Source: Chara braunii (Eukaryota; Streptophyta; Charophyceae; Charales; Characeae). Taken from it: a stretch of 20,320 bases of DNA. How positions within the stretch are numbered: position 1 is the stretch's first letter; each line of letters begins with the position of its first letter. The notes under the pieces are model-generated. The model was not told the origin of the DNA and searched no databases. It was given only the letters and a program-made list of their open reading frames with translations. A program made the translations under genes and the position numbers. The stretch spans positions 10,922 to 31,241 of the forward strand of contig BFEA01000919.1 in assembly GCA_003427395.1 (NCBI GenBank), written 5' to 3'. This document shows positions 9,152 through 18,076 of this stretch, one piece after another.

Positions 9152-10256
9152 CTCTTGTCTCTTCCTATAGGAGTTTTTCTGTTGCACCAAGTTGGATTTT
9201 TTTTCTTTTTGTTTCATTGCTACCCGTAGGTCTCTGTATTTTAAGGCCATAGCCACCCCACTCTCGAAATGTGCAAAATGACAATGCACTTCACGACATA
9301 ACATGGCCAGATGCACCAGCCACGTTTTTGTCGTTTTCACAGTTCGAGTGTGGTGTGCAAACTTTAAGCCCTAAGTGATCCCTCTTTTCCATTTTAGGGA
9401 GTAGTCTCTTTCGACTATGAACTATGGTCTTGGACCGGTGAAGATTTTCTGGCCTCGATCAGCCCAGAAGCAAAGTTGTAAGTCTCTGGATGGTTGTTTT
9501 AAGAGGTACCTGGGTAAGGAAAGAAGATTGAGTTTCCTAGGAAGGTTTTTTGCAGAATTATTATAATTCCTACCAGAGGCCTCTTGTTTTAGAAGCAGAT
9601 AGAGGCCTTGGTTTGAGCATTTTAACTCACTGTGTCTCTGAAGTACAGATATTTTTGGAGTATGGTAGGTCGCTTTCAAATATCCGCAGAGGAGGGCTGT
9701 ATTGGGTGTAATTTAGCCCAATGTAGGTCCGCTGCCGTTAAATTCTGTAATTAGTTCAAGGCTGTATGAGCTAGGCTTTGGGGACTGACACTCTTTTACT
9801 ATGCTTCAAGTTTAATTTCTTTTTGGATAAGCTTGCTTAAAGGGGACGTTGCACCCAGTTTCCAGCAATTGGGGCCTGAATAGGATGAGTATTAGAGCTG
9901 TCAGTAAGGGCTTCGAGCCATTGTTCGTTCGTATGTTTCTGTAAGATTACCCTGGAAGGTAAGCTCTGGTTGACTCCTTGCTTGTGCGATTAAGGCCTAC
10001 AGACTAGAGATCGTGTTAGTTCTGGAATGATGATAGCATTTCATAAGGAGAAAAGACCCGCTTTGGACATAAGATTCATGACTTCTCAGGACTTCAAAGC
10101 TAAAAGTCTCAATAGAGCTAGCAGATTTGGTTTAAATTAGGGACAGCGGAAGCGGGAGCACAACGCCCTTTCTTTTCACAGCGCTTCAAGTGAGAATTTT
10201 GGAAAGTACTTTGGTTTTCAGCCTAATGGGACCCTGAACCCGGTTTCCAGGTAGCT
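9152..10256. other. No recognisable gene
   Basis: About 1.1 kb with frequent stops in all frames; the longest open frames are under 90 codons and show no domain. If the 10264-17017 insertion is removed, this sequence would have continued directly into 17018-17144, which carries AATAAA and an A-tail. It may therefore be the body of an old retroposed transcript or an untranslated region. That link is inferred. Confidence 0.5.
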
Positions 10257-10354
10257 AAGGATATAGGGATAATTGGTAGAAGGTGCCCACGCCAAAACCT
10301 TTTCGGTTTTGGCCGCCCAAAGTTCAGGTGTTTGGTACTACCGGCCCAATGTCT

Positions 10355-10625
10355 TCCATCTGGGGTACTACAGGCCCACTTGTCGCTCCAAGGGCCCTAC
10401 CGGATCATGAATCTTGCGCATAAACAACGCCAGATTCATTTTGACGTAAAAGAGGGCGAGGGTGGTACCGCTGAAGGGAAGAATGAGGCCCAGGTACCGT
10501 ATTTTGAAAAGGAAGGGCCCTACCGGTTCATGCATGTGGCGCAAAAACAGCGCCCAATTCATCAACCGGTAAATCTAGGCCGACAGAGTTGTGGCCACGG
10601 CGCAAAGGCGCCTTTTACCCAGGCT
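10355..10625. repeat. Interior of the foldback element with internal repeats
   Basis: Two copies of a roughly 50-bp sequence lie about 125 bp apart (about 10390-10440 and 10514-10562). Both begin AGGGCCCTACCGG, contain GCGCAWAAACA-CGCC and end near AATTCATY/GATTCATT. Each copy can form its own hairpin: GAATCT with AGATTC in the first, GGGCGC with GCGCC in the second. A further GGCGC...GGCGCC inverted pair sits near 10598-10612. No convincing protein is encoded. Confidence 0.6.
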
Positions 10626-10653
10626 GAAGACATTTGGGCCGGTAGTACCAAAC

Positions 10654-11223
10654 GTATGCTAGTGATTAGCACAAAAAAAAATGATGGTTTGACAACCACG
10701 ATGCTGACACAGACAATCCAGAAAAGAAGAAGAAGAAAAGGAGGAGAAGAAGAGAGAGAGAATACAAGAGCAGTAGCGATGTCCCCGAACTCGACTTGAA
10801 TTCGAAAGAATAATCATGAAGAACAAATGAGCAAAGGCAAAAAACCTCTGCATGGCGAACGACCCTACCGGTTTCACCTGGTCGCCTACCAGGATCATCA
10901 GGGGTCTAAAGTCGATAGGATGAACATCATGGTACTAGCCTATATACTCAGTTTAACAAAGGAAGTCCATCGACTAGTAGAAAAATGAAGTTGTGTCAAA
11001 AGTAAGAAAGAAAAACTACAACCCATTCCACGAAAAAAAACATTCCGCCGAGCGAAAGTACCTGTCATGGCCCAAAGACCAAGTTCAGCTAGAAATTCCA
11101 CAAAGAACAGACTTCGCGATTCCGAACAGACCACTTCCAGAGCATAAAAAACCACTTGCCAAGTGTCAAGAAAGACTTCGAGAAGGCGCGCAGAGATTAC
11201 CGACAAAAAATAAAAGAAAAAAG

Positions 11224-11255
<32 letters not shown>

Positions 11256-11542
11256 AAAAAAAAAGAAAAAAAAACTTATCCCAGTCAGCCACCCTTGATA
11301 CCAAGAAACATTTCTTCAAGAGAGAAATGTCCAATTCTCGTGAGACTCCCCGTAACTGCTGAAAGAAAAAGAGTAAAAGGGGGAAGAAAAAAAGGGGGCC
11401 GAATCCCGTAAAGATCAGAGCCTAGAAAACTCTGAGTGACTGAATAGATACCGATTATTGACCAGAGACATCAAAAAGGCTGGATAGCAAGAAAAAAACC
11501 CAAAAAAAGAAAGACCGAAGAACAAGAAAGCCCCCCTAACAC
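10654..11542 (-). repeat. 3' pseudo-LTR of the Penelope-like element
   Basis: Direct repeat of 16009-16914, about 889 bp here. Collinear landmarks are GTATGCTAGTGATTAGCAC at the start, the hammerhead-like block (10864-10919), the CTGTCATGGCCCAAAGACC region and CCCCCTAACAC at the end. Length differences come mainly from an expanded AAAAAG-rich tract (about 11205-11275, purine on the plus strand) compared with a shorter one in the other copy. Confidence 0.85.
10864..10919 (-). ncRNA. Hammerhead-like ribozyme motif, 3' pseudo-LTR copy
   Basis: Read on the minus strand: CTGATGA (10901-10895), a hairpin CCTGGT-AGGCG-ACCAGG (10893-10877), GAAA (10875-10872), then CCGGTAGGGTC. CUGAUGA, stem II and GAAA followed by a short stem III and GUC is the minimal hammerhead layout reported in Penelope-like pseudo-LTRs. 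An outer stem (10919-10912 with 10871-10864) also pairs, with one G-U and a mismatch at the inner end. Against a canonical ribozyme: positions 10.1 and 11.1 are U and U instead of G-C, and no convincing stem I is visible. Activity is unproven. Confidence 0.45.
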
Positions 11543-11611
11543 AAGGCACCTCAGACACCCGAATCAAACCAAGAAGCGACCCCATTCAGTCAGGACCTGT
11601 AGCCACTCATT

Positions 11612-14470
11612 TCAGAGTCCACAGTATTTCTTGGAGAAGTTAACCAAAGCGTAGTCGAAAAAGTCATCCGGATAACCCCTCTTCCATAGCGTACATTTGA
11701 GAGCAAAGAGCAACGGAAAAACCATTCCTTTCACTGGCGCGTACGTCTTAGCCCGGTGAAAGAAGGCACTGAGAACTGCCATCTTCTGTTGTCTACCAGA
11801 ACATGACACAAAGCTCTGAATATTCTCAAAGACCAGCTTACCGTTAACATCACCTCTCTGATTCTTAATTATAAGAAAACACAACACACCCGTTTTTCCT
11901 TCGAAAATCTTAAGAACACTTCAGAGGTAGTCCCACCACACATCCTCACTGGTTTTTTTCCATGACAAGATTGCTATCGTAGCATTGGCTTAACCTTTGG
12001 ATAAGATCATTCGTCTTCTTTGTCCTTGCAGGTCATTCTTGATAGAGTGTACGAACACAGAGACATCGTCGACCAGTCTAACCCCCTTGAAAAGTTTTCG
12101 ATCAGCACCCAAATTACTAAGAAAAACAAATTCAATATACGAGCAGAGCAGGCAAGCTAAACCAGGACTAGAAGACTTCCCCATTGGGATACCCTCTACT
12201 TGTCGCAAGGGTCGCCCGGCAACAGAGACAAAGGTATGCTTGAGTTCGAAAAAGATAAAGTCAAAGACACTAGAGAGAGTATTTTTTTTCCACCCAATGT
12301 CGATAGCCCCCTTAAGGAGTTTTGCTCCCTTACCTTGCTTGCGTACAGCAACAGCCGACACACCCTGATCCTGCCAGTAGTCTATGACCCATCGTAGAGC
12401 CCTTAAAATGGAATCATGTGGGAGATTTGAGAACATTTCCTTGATATCGAAAGACGCTCCTACCAGCTTGTGCCCTTTGGTCAGACCTTTATTAACTTCC
12501 TTAAGCCGTGTCAACAAACCATCAGCACTCCGGAGGTTGAAGTTAGAATCTGACGGCAAACTCTAAAGTAACGCATTGACAGCTTTGGACACGATTCTTC
12601 CTCCCACCGCAGAACACTCTGGATACGACGGGCATATTGGTCTCCAACAAGAGACATCCTTGTGGTTGGGAAGACAGTAGGCTTTCCCAAAGCTACCACT
12701 CTTTTTCCAAGCCCCAACGGTTTGCAGATCATTTCTCTTGTACTCACACCGACATTCATCCAACACAAGACTCTCCTTCTTATTGCATGCGATGAACGCA
12801 GGGTTTCCAAAAAACAACTTCCTCATCCCCGATTCATAGATCAGTGGACAACAGACGAACGTATCGCCCAAGTTATGGTCAAGCGGAGTGCATACAAGCC
12901 CAGTCAACTTAGACGGAAGGGAAAATAAATCATCTTCACAAACCGTCGCACCTTGTCCCAATGCATCTCCTCGCAGAAAACAATCACGCAGACTTTCCGA
13001 AGTGAGTAAAGAGGAATTGACAGGGGGAAGAGAGGGATGTGAAGAGAAAGCAAAGGCTACCTGTTTATGAAGAGCCCCTACTAATCCAATACGTGACGGA
13101 CACATTATGTTTGTTGCGTTCCTCATCCATATAGGAAAATCAGAACGATCATTCAAACGGAAAGCAACATGATCGTTATCTCGTGGAAAGGAGGCATCGG
13201 AGTCGGTGCAACTACACGTGACACTAGTCAGTCTTGAGAAATTCCTGAAGGACGGTGAAGGTACGAATGTAGTCTCCCACAGTTTTGTTCCGACACCAAA
13301 CAATGCGCATTCGTCGGGCTAGCATACCCTTCCATGCATCAGTGATCTCTAACTGTCAAGAATCCGCACACACAGCCTTCAAACACTAGCCTTACAGATA
13401 CTCCCATCATACACGATACGCACCACCAATCTCTGTCGAACATGCACCCCAGAACGTGCCAGACAGTGTTGGGACAGAATACAACGCAAACGAAAACGAG
13501 TTCGCTTTTCATTGAAAGTTCGTACAATGGTATAGGCAGCAACAAGCTTATCGAAATTCCACAGATGAAGAATACCGCGATTCTAAGGGTTACTGACCAA
13601 ACCAGCAAGTGGAGCTTTCAAAGCCAGAGTCCTACTTAAGAACGGTACAATGGAGTTAAAAGTAAGAGTTACGCCGCCCTTAATCCACGCACGGGCGAAC
13701 CTGAGTTCAACTGACCCGAAAACGCAAGGGACCAGACTTCCACCAAATAGTCGTTTGACCACTTTCCATCGGTCAACGATTCAATCCCCATCAGAACAGT
13801 GAACAACAGTCCGACATACCGCGCTCACCCTACAGTCTTCCAAAATCCTGAGCAAGCTATTACACACAACGCCAGAGCCGGAATGGAAAAGAACAATAGA
13901 TCCACTCGTTCTCGAACCATCCGAAACATTAACACCGTCTCTCTTCTTCTTCCTCAAGCGTTCTCTCAAACCAGGCCGACATCTTCGTTTTTGCCTGGGT
14001 TTGTCCCTCGTATTGAGAGCAGGACATAAGAGCCGTGTGAAATACTTCTCAGTTTCAGCCAGATTTTTGGATGAAACTCTACAAAGAGGGACAGCAACAT
14101 ATGTATGTGCACCGCACCTTTTCAACCATCGGTACATATTCTCATTTCGCTTCTTCTTCTCAACTGCGTTTACATGACAGGTTCGATATGTATGTTCCCT
14201 CCAACGCGAATGAAGGTCGCGTTGGGTGCTTCCAACATAGAGATGCCTAGTCCAAGGCGAGATAAGAGCGTACACAATCGGTCAAGTCCATTCATTAGCA
14301 TCCTCCCTTCTAAAAGAACGTCCGTGCACCAGAAAACTAGACAACTTATCACCCCATGGAATACAACCCAACAGAATCAGACCACATAGAGCAAGGCTGA
14401 GAAGTAAGTTGATTTCGCGACAACGAAGGAAACTTAATGAAAGAGATCGAAGTTGACAACAGATACGCAC
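11612..14470 (-). pseudogene. ORF2: GIY-YIG endonuclease plus Penelope-like reverse transcriptase
   Basis: This ORF would encode the enzyme that nicks target DNA and reverse-transcribes the element. A single frame of about 950 codons runs from the ATG at 14470 to the stop at 11612. Domains in order: GIY-YIG (about 14280-13990) with VYALISP, LYVGST, the Arg in SRWREH, the Glu in ETEKYF and the Asn in CPALN; a basic block (KRRCRPGLRERLRKKKR); a CSC motif near 13210; RT fingers with GKAYCLPNHKD and RPI (about 12700-12630); motif A SFDIKEMFSNLPH; motif B EGIPMGKSSSPGLA; motif C RLVDDVSVF (catalytic DD kept); and a thumb with HRAKTYAPVKG and KRGYPDDF. Nine in-frame stops interrupt it: TGA at 14282, 13781, 13379 and 11921; TAG at 13583, 13349, 13319 and 12563; TAA at 11990. 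No frameshift is needed anywhere. Where translation originally began is uncertain. Confidence 0.85.
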
Positions 14471-14505
14471 AGATTGCCATGAAGAAGCCGCGTTCGGGCG
14501 TAATT

Positions 14506-15939
14506 CTAAGAAGTAGCTGAATCACGCCCGACACCGGTTTCAGAGTTCCCATCACCATCTTCCGTTACTTCAACCACAGAAACACCCTTATCTTCGCCTT
14601 CTCCGTCGAAAACAACGGACGCCCTCTTCCGCGCAATGTCTTCCTTTGTGGGATCGGGAGTAGTGTAAGTGATACCTTCTCTTTCGCAGATGGCCACCAC
14701 TGCTTCTTTATTCAGTGCACGTAGCTGTTTCCGTTCGTTACGAATGAAAGCTTCCCTGTCGACCGCTTCCTTAGCTGGACTGTCCAGCACCTTCTCCTTG
14801 CCTTTCCTAGCGGAAACACATGCCGCATCGTCCAATCTGGACTTCAGATTAGTCCCACGGGCCTTCGATTTCTTCACAGTCTGAAGTCTCGCCATCTCTT
14901 CTTTTAACTTCTCAATCTCTTTCTCCGATTCTCTCCGAGCATTCACCTCCTTGAGTCGCATTTCTTTGAGTAACTCAACCTCCGCCTGATGCCTTTCGAC
15001 GACACCCTTCAACTGTGCATCCACTTGCCGTGCCACACTAGGAACTGCCGAGGGAGTAGTACGAGGCCGAACCCTTGCTTCAGTAATTGGAGTGCTCCCA
15101 ACAGCCACGCAACCGCGTATATTCCCTGGACGCAGGGCCTCGTTCCGCCATACTTCAGCGTTGTTCTCAGCGTCCTCGCACTGTCTCTGAAGTGCAAGGA
15201 TAACACCTTCCAGCAATGAGAAATGTTTGTCGGCAGCAGCCTTCATTTCAGCTTGTTCGCGGCGAAGCCGCCGAACCAACTCTTTGTGCTCGTTACTCGG
15301 TTGTGCCATAGTAGCGGAGGTGCTGGCACCTGCATTTAACCAACTTAGTCTTTCGACTTCGGCTTTAAGAATAGCTACTTCATTTCCCTCGTTAGTCTTC
15401 TTCCCGTCAATTGCCTCCACCACCTTATCCAACTTTTCACCCATCTCCTTGTGCATCTTCGATTGCTGTTCTTCACGCTCCTGTTTCTCACGCTGACATC
15501 GCTCCTCGTCTTCTTTTTCACGCTTCTTCTTCTCAGCGTCCTCTCGTTCTGCTCATTCTCTAGCCTCCTCTGCATCATGTCTAATACTAATCCTAGCGAC
15601 CTTTTCTTCCAAAGTGAACACCCGTTTCCCAAGCCAACTGCCACCATTAGACTGACCACCACCGTTGGAGTACTGATTGGAATAAGCAGGTGCGGTAGCT
15701 CCAACAGTCGCCGCTGGCGCTGTCAGCAAAGGAGTGGCTGGAACAATCGCAGTCGAAGTAGAAGGTTGGTTGAGACGCCGATCTGGAAAAGGACAGTATC
15801 TGGAGACAATCGCAGTTGAAGTAGAAGGTTGGTTGAGACGCCTATCTGGAAAAGGACAGTATCTGGAGATGTGCCCAGGCTGTCCACAGTTGTAACAGTT
15901 CCGAACCGCCACCATGTTAGCATTTCCGTTGCTTGCCAT
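14506..15939 (-). pseudogene. ORF1: CCHC zinc-knuckle coiled-coil protein, Gag-like
   Basis: Probably the RNA-binding partner protein of the element; function is inferred. The start at 15939 (MASNGN, good ATGG context) is preferred over an in-frame ATG at 15966. Near the N-terminus is a CX2CX4HX4C knuckle (CYNCGQPGHISRYC), then a 21-residue segment duplicated in tandem, a Pro/Ala/Ser-rich linker, and a long Glu/Lys/Arg-rich coiled coil filling most of the remainder. Toward the C-terminus, LRALNKEAVVAICEREGITY followed by TKEDIARKRA resembles a SAP-like helix-loop-helix. A TGA at 15553-15555 cuts the frame, which otherwise runs on to 14506 (about 478 codons from the preferred start). The stop again fits CGA to TGA. 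ORF2 lies just downstream in another frame. Separate Gag-like ORFs are not usual for Penelope-like elements. Confidence 0.75.
15744..15869 (-). repeat. 63-bp tandem duplication inside ORF1
   Basis: Two in-frame copies of a 63-bp unit (15744-15806 and 15807-15869) differ at only a couple of positions. The unit encodes 21 residues, from the SRYC end of the zinc knuckle through PFPDRRLNQP to a Ser/Thr run. The duplication leaves one complete knuckle and one orphan knuckle tail. Low divergence indicates a recent event. Confidence 0.9.
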
Positions 15940-16008
15940 CGTAACGTTGAGTAGTCGAAGCCACACGACAGTAGTATAACCTCTATGTCGGTTACTCCGT
16001 GAGTTGAA

Positions 16009-16914
16009 GTATGCTAGTGATTAGCACCACAAAAAATGATGGTTTGACAACCAAGATGCCGACACAGACAATCCAGAAAAGAAGAAGAAGAAGAGAAAGA
16101 GAAAAAGAGAGAGAGAGTACAAGACCAGTAGCGATGTCCCCGAAAGCGACTTGAATTCGAAAGAATAATCATGAAAAACAAATGACCAAAGGCAAGAAAA
16201 CTCTGCATGGCGAACTACCCTACCGGTTTCACCTGGTCTTCTACCAGGATCATCAGGGGTCAGGGGTCTAAAGCCGGTAGGATGAACATCACCGTACTAG
16301 CCTATATACTAACAAAGGAAGTCCATCGACTAGTAGAAAAATGAAGCCGCGTCAAAAGTATGAAAGAAAAACTACAACCCATTCTACGAAAAGAACCATT
16401 CCGCCGAGTGAAAGTACCGGTCATGGCCCAAAGACCAAGTTCAGCTAGAAATTCCACAAAGAACAGACTTCCAGATTCGGAACAGACCACTTCCAGAGCA
16501 TAAAAAAACACTTGCCAAGTGCCGAGAAAGCTTCGAGAAGGTGCGCAGAGATTACCAGCGGAAATGAAAAAAGAGAAAAAGAGAGAAACAAAAAAAGGAA
16601 AAAAAACTTATCCCAGTCAGCCACAATTGATACCAAGAAACAGTTCTTCTTTCAAAAAAAAACAAAAAAAAAAAGAAACAGTTCTTCGAGAGACAAATGT
16701 CCAATTCTCGTGAGACTCCCCGTAAGTGCTGAAAGGAAGAGAGTAAAGGGGGGCAGAAAAAAAGGGGGCCGAATCACGTAAAGATCAGAGCCTAGAAAAC
16801 TCCGAGAGACTGAATAGATACCCGTTATAGACCAGGGACATCAAAAAGGCTGGATAGCAAGAAAAAAACCCCAAAAAAAGGAAAGACAGAAGAACAAGAA
16901 AGACCCCCTAACAC
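16009..16914 (-). repeat. 5' pseudo-LTR of the Penelope-like element
   Basis: Direct repeat of 10654-11542, about 906 bp, lying upstream of ORF1 in the sense direction and therefore likely to hold the promoter. Copy-specific changes include a 7-bp duplication of AGGGGTC (about 16255-16268), a 13-bp duplication of GAAACAGTTCTTC (about 16637-16687) around A-runs, and a shorter purine tract. Confidence 0.85.
16219..16281 (-). ncRNA. Hammerhead-like ribozyme motif, 5' pseudo-LTR copy
   Basis: Minus strand: CTGATGA (16256-16250), hairpin CCTGGT-AGAAG-ACCAGG (16248-16232), GAAA (16230-16227), then CCGGTAGGGTA. The six-pair stem is identical to the other copy while its loop differs at two of five positions. 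The outer stem CCTACCGG (16281-16274) with CCGGTAGG (16226-16219) is perfect here, where the other copy has a wobble and a mismatch. A 7-nt duplication lengthens the strand before CTGATGA. The same caveats apply: U-U at the base of stem II and no clear stem I. Confidence 0.45.
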
Positions 16915-17017
16915 GGCCTAACTTCGGGTGGCCAAAACCGAAAAGGTATTGGCGTGGGATCTTTTTACCAATTATTTTTTATTATTTTTTTTGGGGGGAT
17001 TTTCTACCAATTATCCC

Positions 17018-17144
17018 AAGGATACATCTGGAGCAGCTTGTTTAGGAATTGGACGAGATTTGAATTGTGAGGTCCCCGACCGCGTTTTATAATGGTCTAA
17101 TAAAGTTAAATGCTTTCCCAACCAAAAAAAAAAAAGAAAAAAAA
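17018..17144 (+). other. Retroposed 3' end: AATAAA plus A-tail
   Basis: AATAAA at 17099-17104 lies about 18 bases before an A-rich tail (17123-17144, one G interruption). This spacing fits a polyadenylated RNA copied back into DNA. The body would be 9152-10263 joined to 17018 before the foldback element inserted. From here to about 17620 I see no gene. Confidence 0.45.
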
Positions 17145-17623
17145 CTATGAACTCCAATCTTTGACACACCCTGTGCAGGTCGGAGACGATGCTCATGCTG
17201 GATATTCCTGTATGTAATTGAGTGCAACTGCCTGGCCGTGCGCTTTGACGGCACACTCAGACAAGGATATTTTTACTTATTTCTGTGCGGAATTCTGTCC
17301 ACATGCATCCAGACAGGCCCGTAAATACAGTCAGATACATAAAACATAGTGCTTGTCTGAGTACACCCTGAGTGGCGGACACAGAGCGAAGGGGATCCAA
17401 ACAGTGGGTCACAGAGGCAATCAAAATCGAGGAACGGGGGCAGAAGCGAGCATACAGCTATGCCGGGATGTGCGCGCGCGCGTGCACCCCCACCTGCACA
17501 CCCACGGAGGGTGGTGGAGGCTGGGAAGAAAGGGGAGGGAGAGGGAGATAGGAAGGTCGGAGAGGAGGCAGGAAGGGCGCCTACGAGGGAGCAAGAGAAC
17601 GAAATACGCGCGCCCGCAGACAC

Positions 17624-17630
17624 AGAGAGA

Positions 17631-17703
<73 letters not shown>
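17624..17703. repeat. (GA)n microsatellite
   Basis: An 80-bp run of GA dinucleotides with one GAC interruption near 17641-17643. Open frames across it on both strands are low-complexity artefacts. A short alternating CG/TG run lies upstream near 17470-17486. Confidence 0.95.
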
Positions 17704-17706
<3 letters not shown>

Positions 17707-17858
17707 GGCGGGTAAGCTAAGAGAGGGAGATAAGCAAAGTGGTGCAAAGAAAGGAAGAAGCAACCGCGGGCGGACAAACGGAAAAAAAGGGAGACTAACA
17801 GACAAGCAGGCATAAAGACAGGCAGACAGAATTCTTCTGTGAAATGCCCCTAAAACAG

Positions 17859-18076
17859 GCATAAATAGGGCGATCCGTGCAGTTAGCTTGGAGACCGTCG
17901 ATCTGTACAGGTATTTCGAGATTTTTTTTTTTTTTTTTGAGAATAAGCTTATTTGGAAAGCGGTGGAAAAGATGCTATAAATAGGGCGATCTGTGCAGTT
18001 AGCTTGGAGACCGTCGATCTGTACAGGTATTTCGAGATTTTTTTTTTTTTTTTTTGAGAATTAGTTTATTTGGAAA
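17859..18076 (+). promoter_or_regulatory. Tandemly duplicated TATA/5'UTR block
   Basis: A block of about 100 bp occurs twice with a 116-bp period. It contains ATAAATAGGGCGATC, GTGCAGTTAGCTTGGAGACC, GTCGATCTGTACAGG, a long T-run and TTATTTGGAAA. The downstream copy has a perfect TATAAATA (17976-17983); the upstream copy has CATAAATA (17860-17867). Transcription would start about 30 bp past the TATA, near GCAGTTAGC, giving a leader of about 70 bp to the first ATG (18077). The upstream copy ends GGAAAGCG where the downstream copy has GGAAAATG, so only one offers the start codon. Confidence 0.7.

Larger units (their letters stand above)
10654..16914 (-). mobile_element. Penelope-like element with N-terminal GIY-YIG (permuted, Chlamys/Naiad-like)
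   Basis: In the minus sense the order is pseudo-LTR (16914-16009), ORF1 with CCHC knuckle, ORF2 with GIY-YIG followed by RT, then the second pseudo-LTR (11542-10654). Penelope-like elements are retroelements with telomerase-like RT and, usually, a C-terminal GIY-YIG nuclease. A green-lineage and invertebrate clade named Chlamys and Naiad has the nuclease N-terminal, as here. The direct terminal repeats start GTATGCTAGTG and end CTAACAC and are visibly diverged from each other. The insertion point is inside the right inverted arm of the foldback element (between ACCAAAC and GGCC). A short target duplication cannot be separated from the repeat end AAC/AC. All coding parts carry stops, so this copy is inactive. 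Confidence 0.85.
10264..17017. mobile_element. Foldback DNA element split by a nested Penelope-like element
   Basis: The left arm 10264-10354 is complementary to a right arm now in two pieces: 10626-10653 and 16915-17017. Matching stretches include GGGATAATTGGTAGA, the AAAACC...TTTTCGG/CCGAAAA...GG block and GTTTGGTACTACCGGCCC. The right arm carries an extra T-rich block that repeats TACCAATTAT (about 16966-17015). The heptamer AAGGATA flanks both ends (10257-10263 and 17018-17024), a candidate target-site duplication. Without the nested element the unit would be about 0.5 kb, with roughly 90-bp inverted repeats and no coding sequence, so it is a MITE-like or foldback non-autonomous DNA transposon. 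The superfamily is not assigned; a 7-bp duplication is not diagnostic. Confidence 0.75.

Noticed and set aside
10993-11362. Lys-rich plus-strand open frames in the pseudo-LTR
   Set aside because: They arise from A/AAAAAG tracts and are antisense to the Penelope-like element.
13339-13608. 89-codon minus-strand open frame between GIY-YIG and RT
   Set aside because: It is in a different frame. The ORF2 frame can be followed straight through this stretch with only stop codons and ORF2-like sequence, so this is a shadow.
10654-16914. Interpretation of the 0.9-kb repeats as true LTRs
   Set aside because: No TG...CA ends, primer site, protease, RNase H or integrase. The RT and GIY-YIG are of Penelope type, in which such repeats are pseudo-LTRs.
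17353-17862. Overlapping open frames of Arg-Glu, Ser-Leu and similar repeats on both strands
   Set aside because: They are translations of the GA microsatellite and flanking purine-rich DNA.
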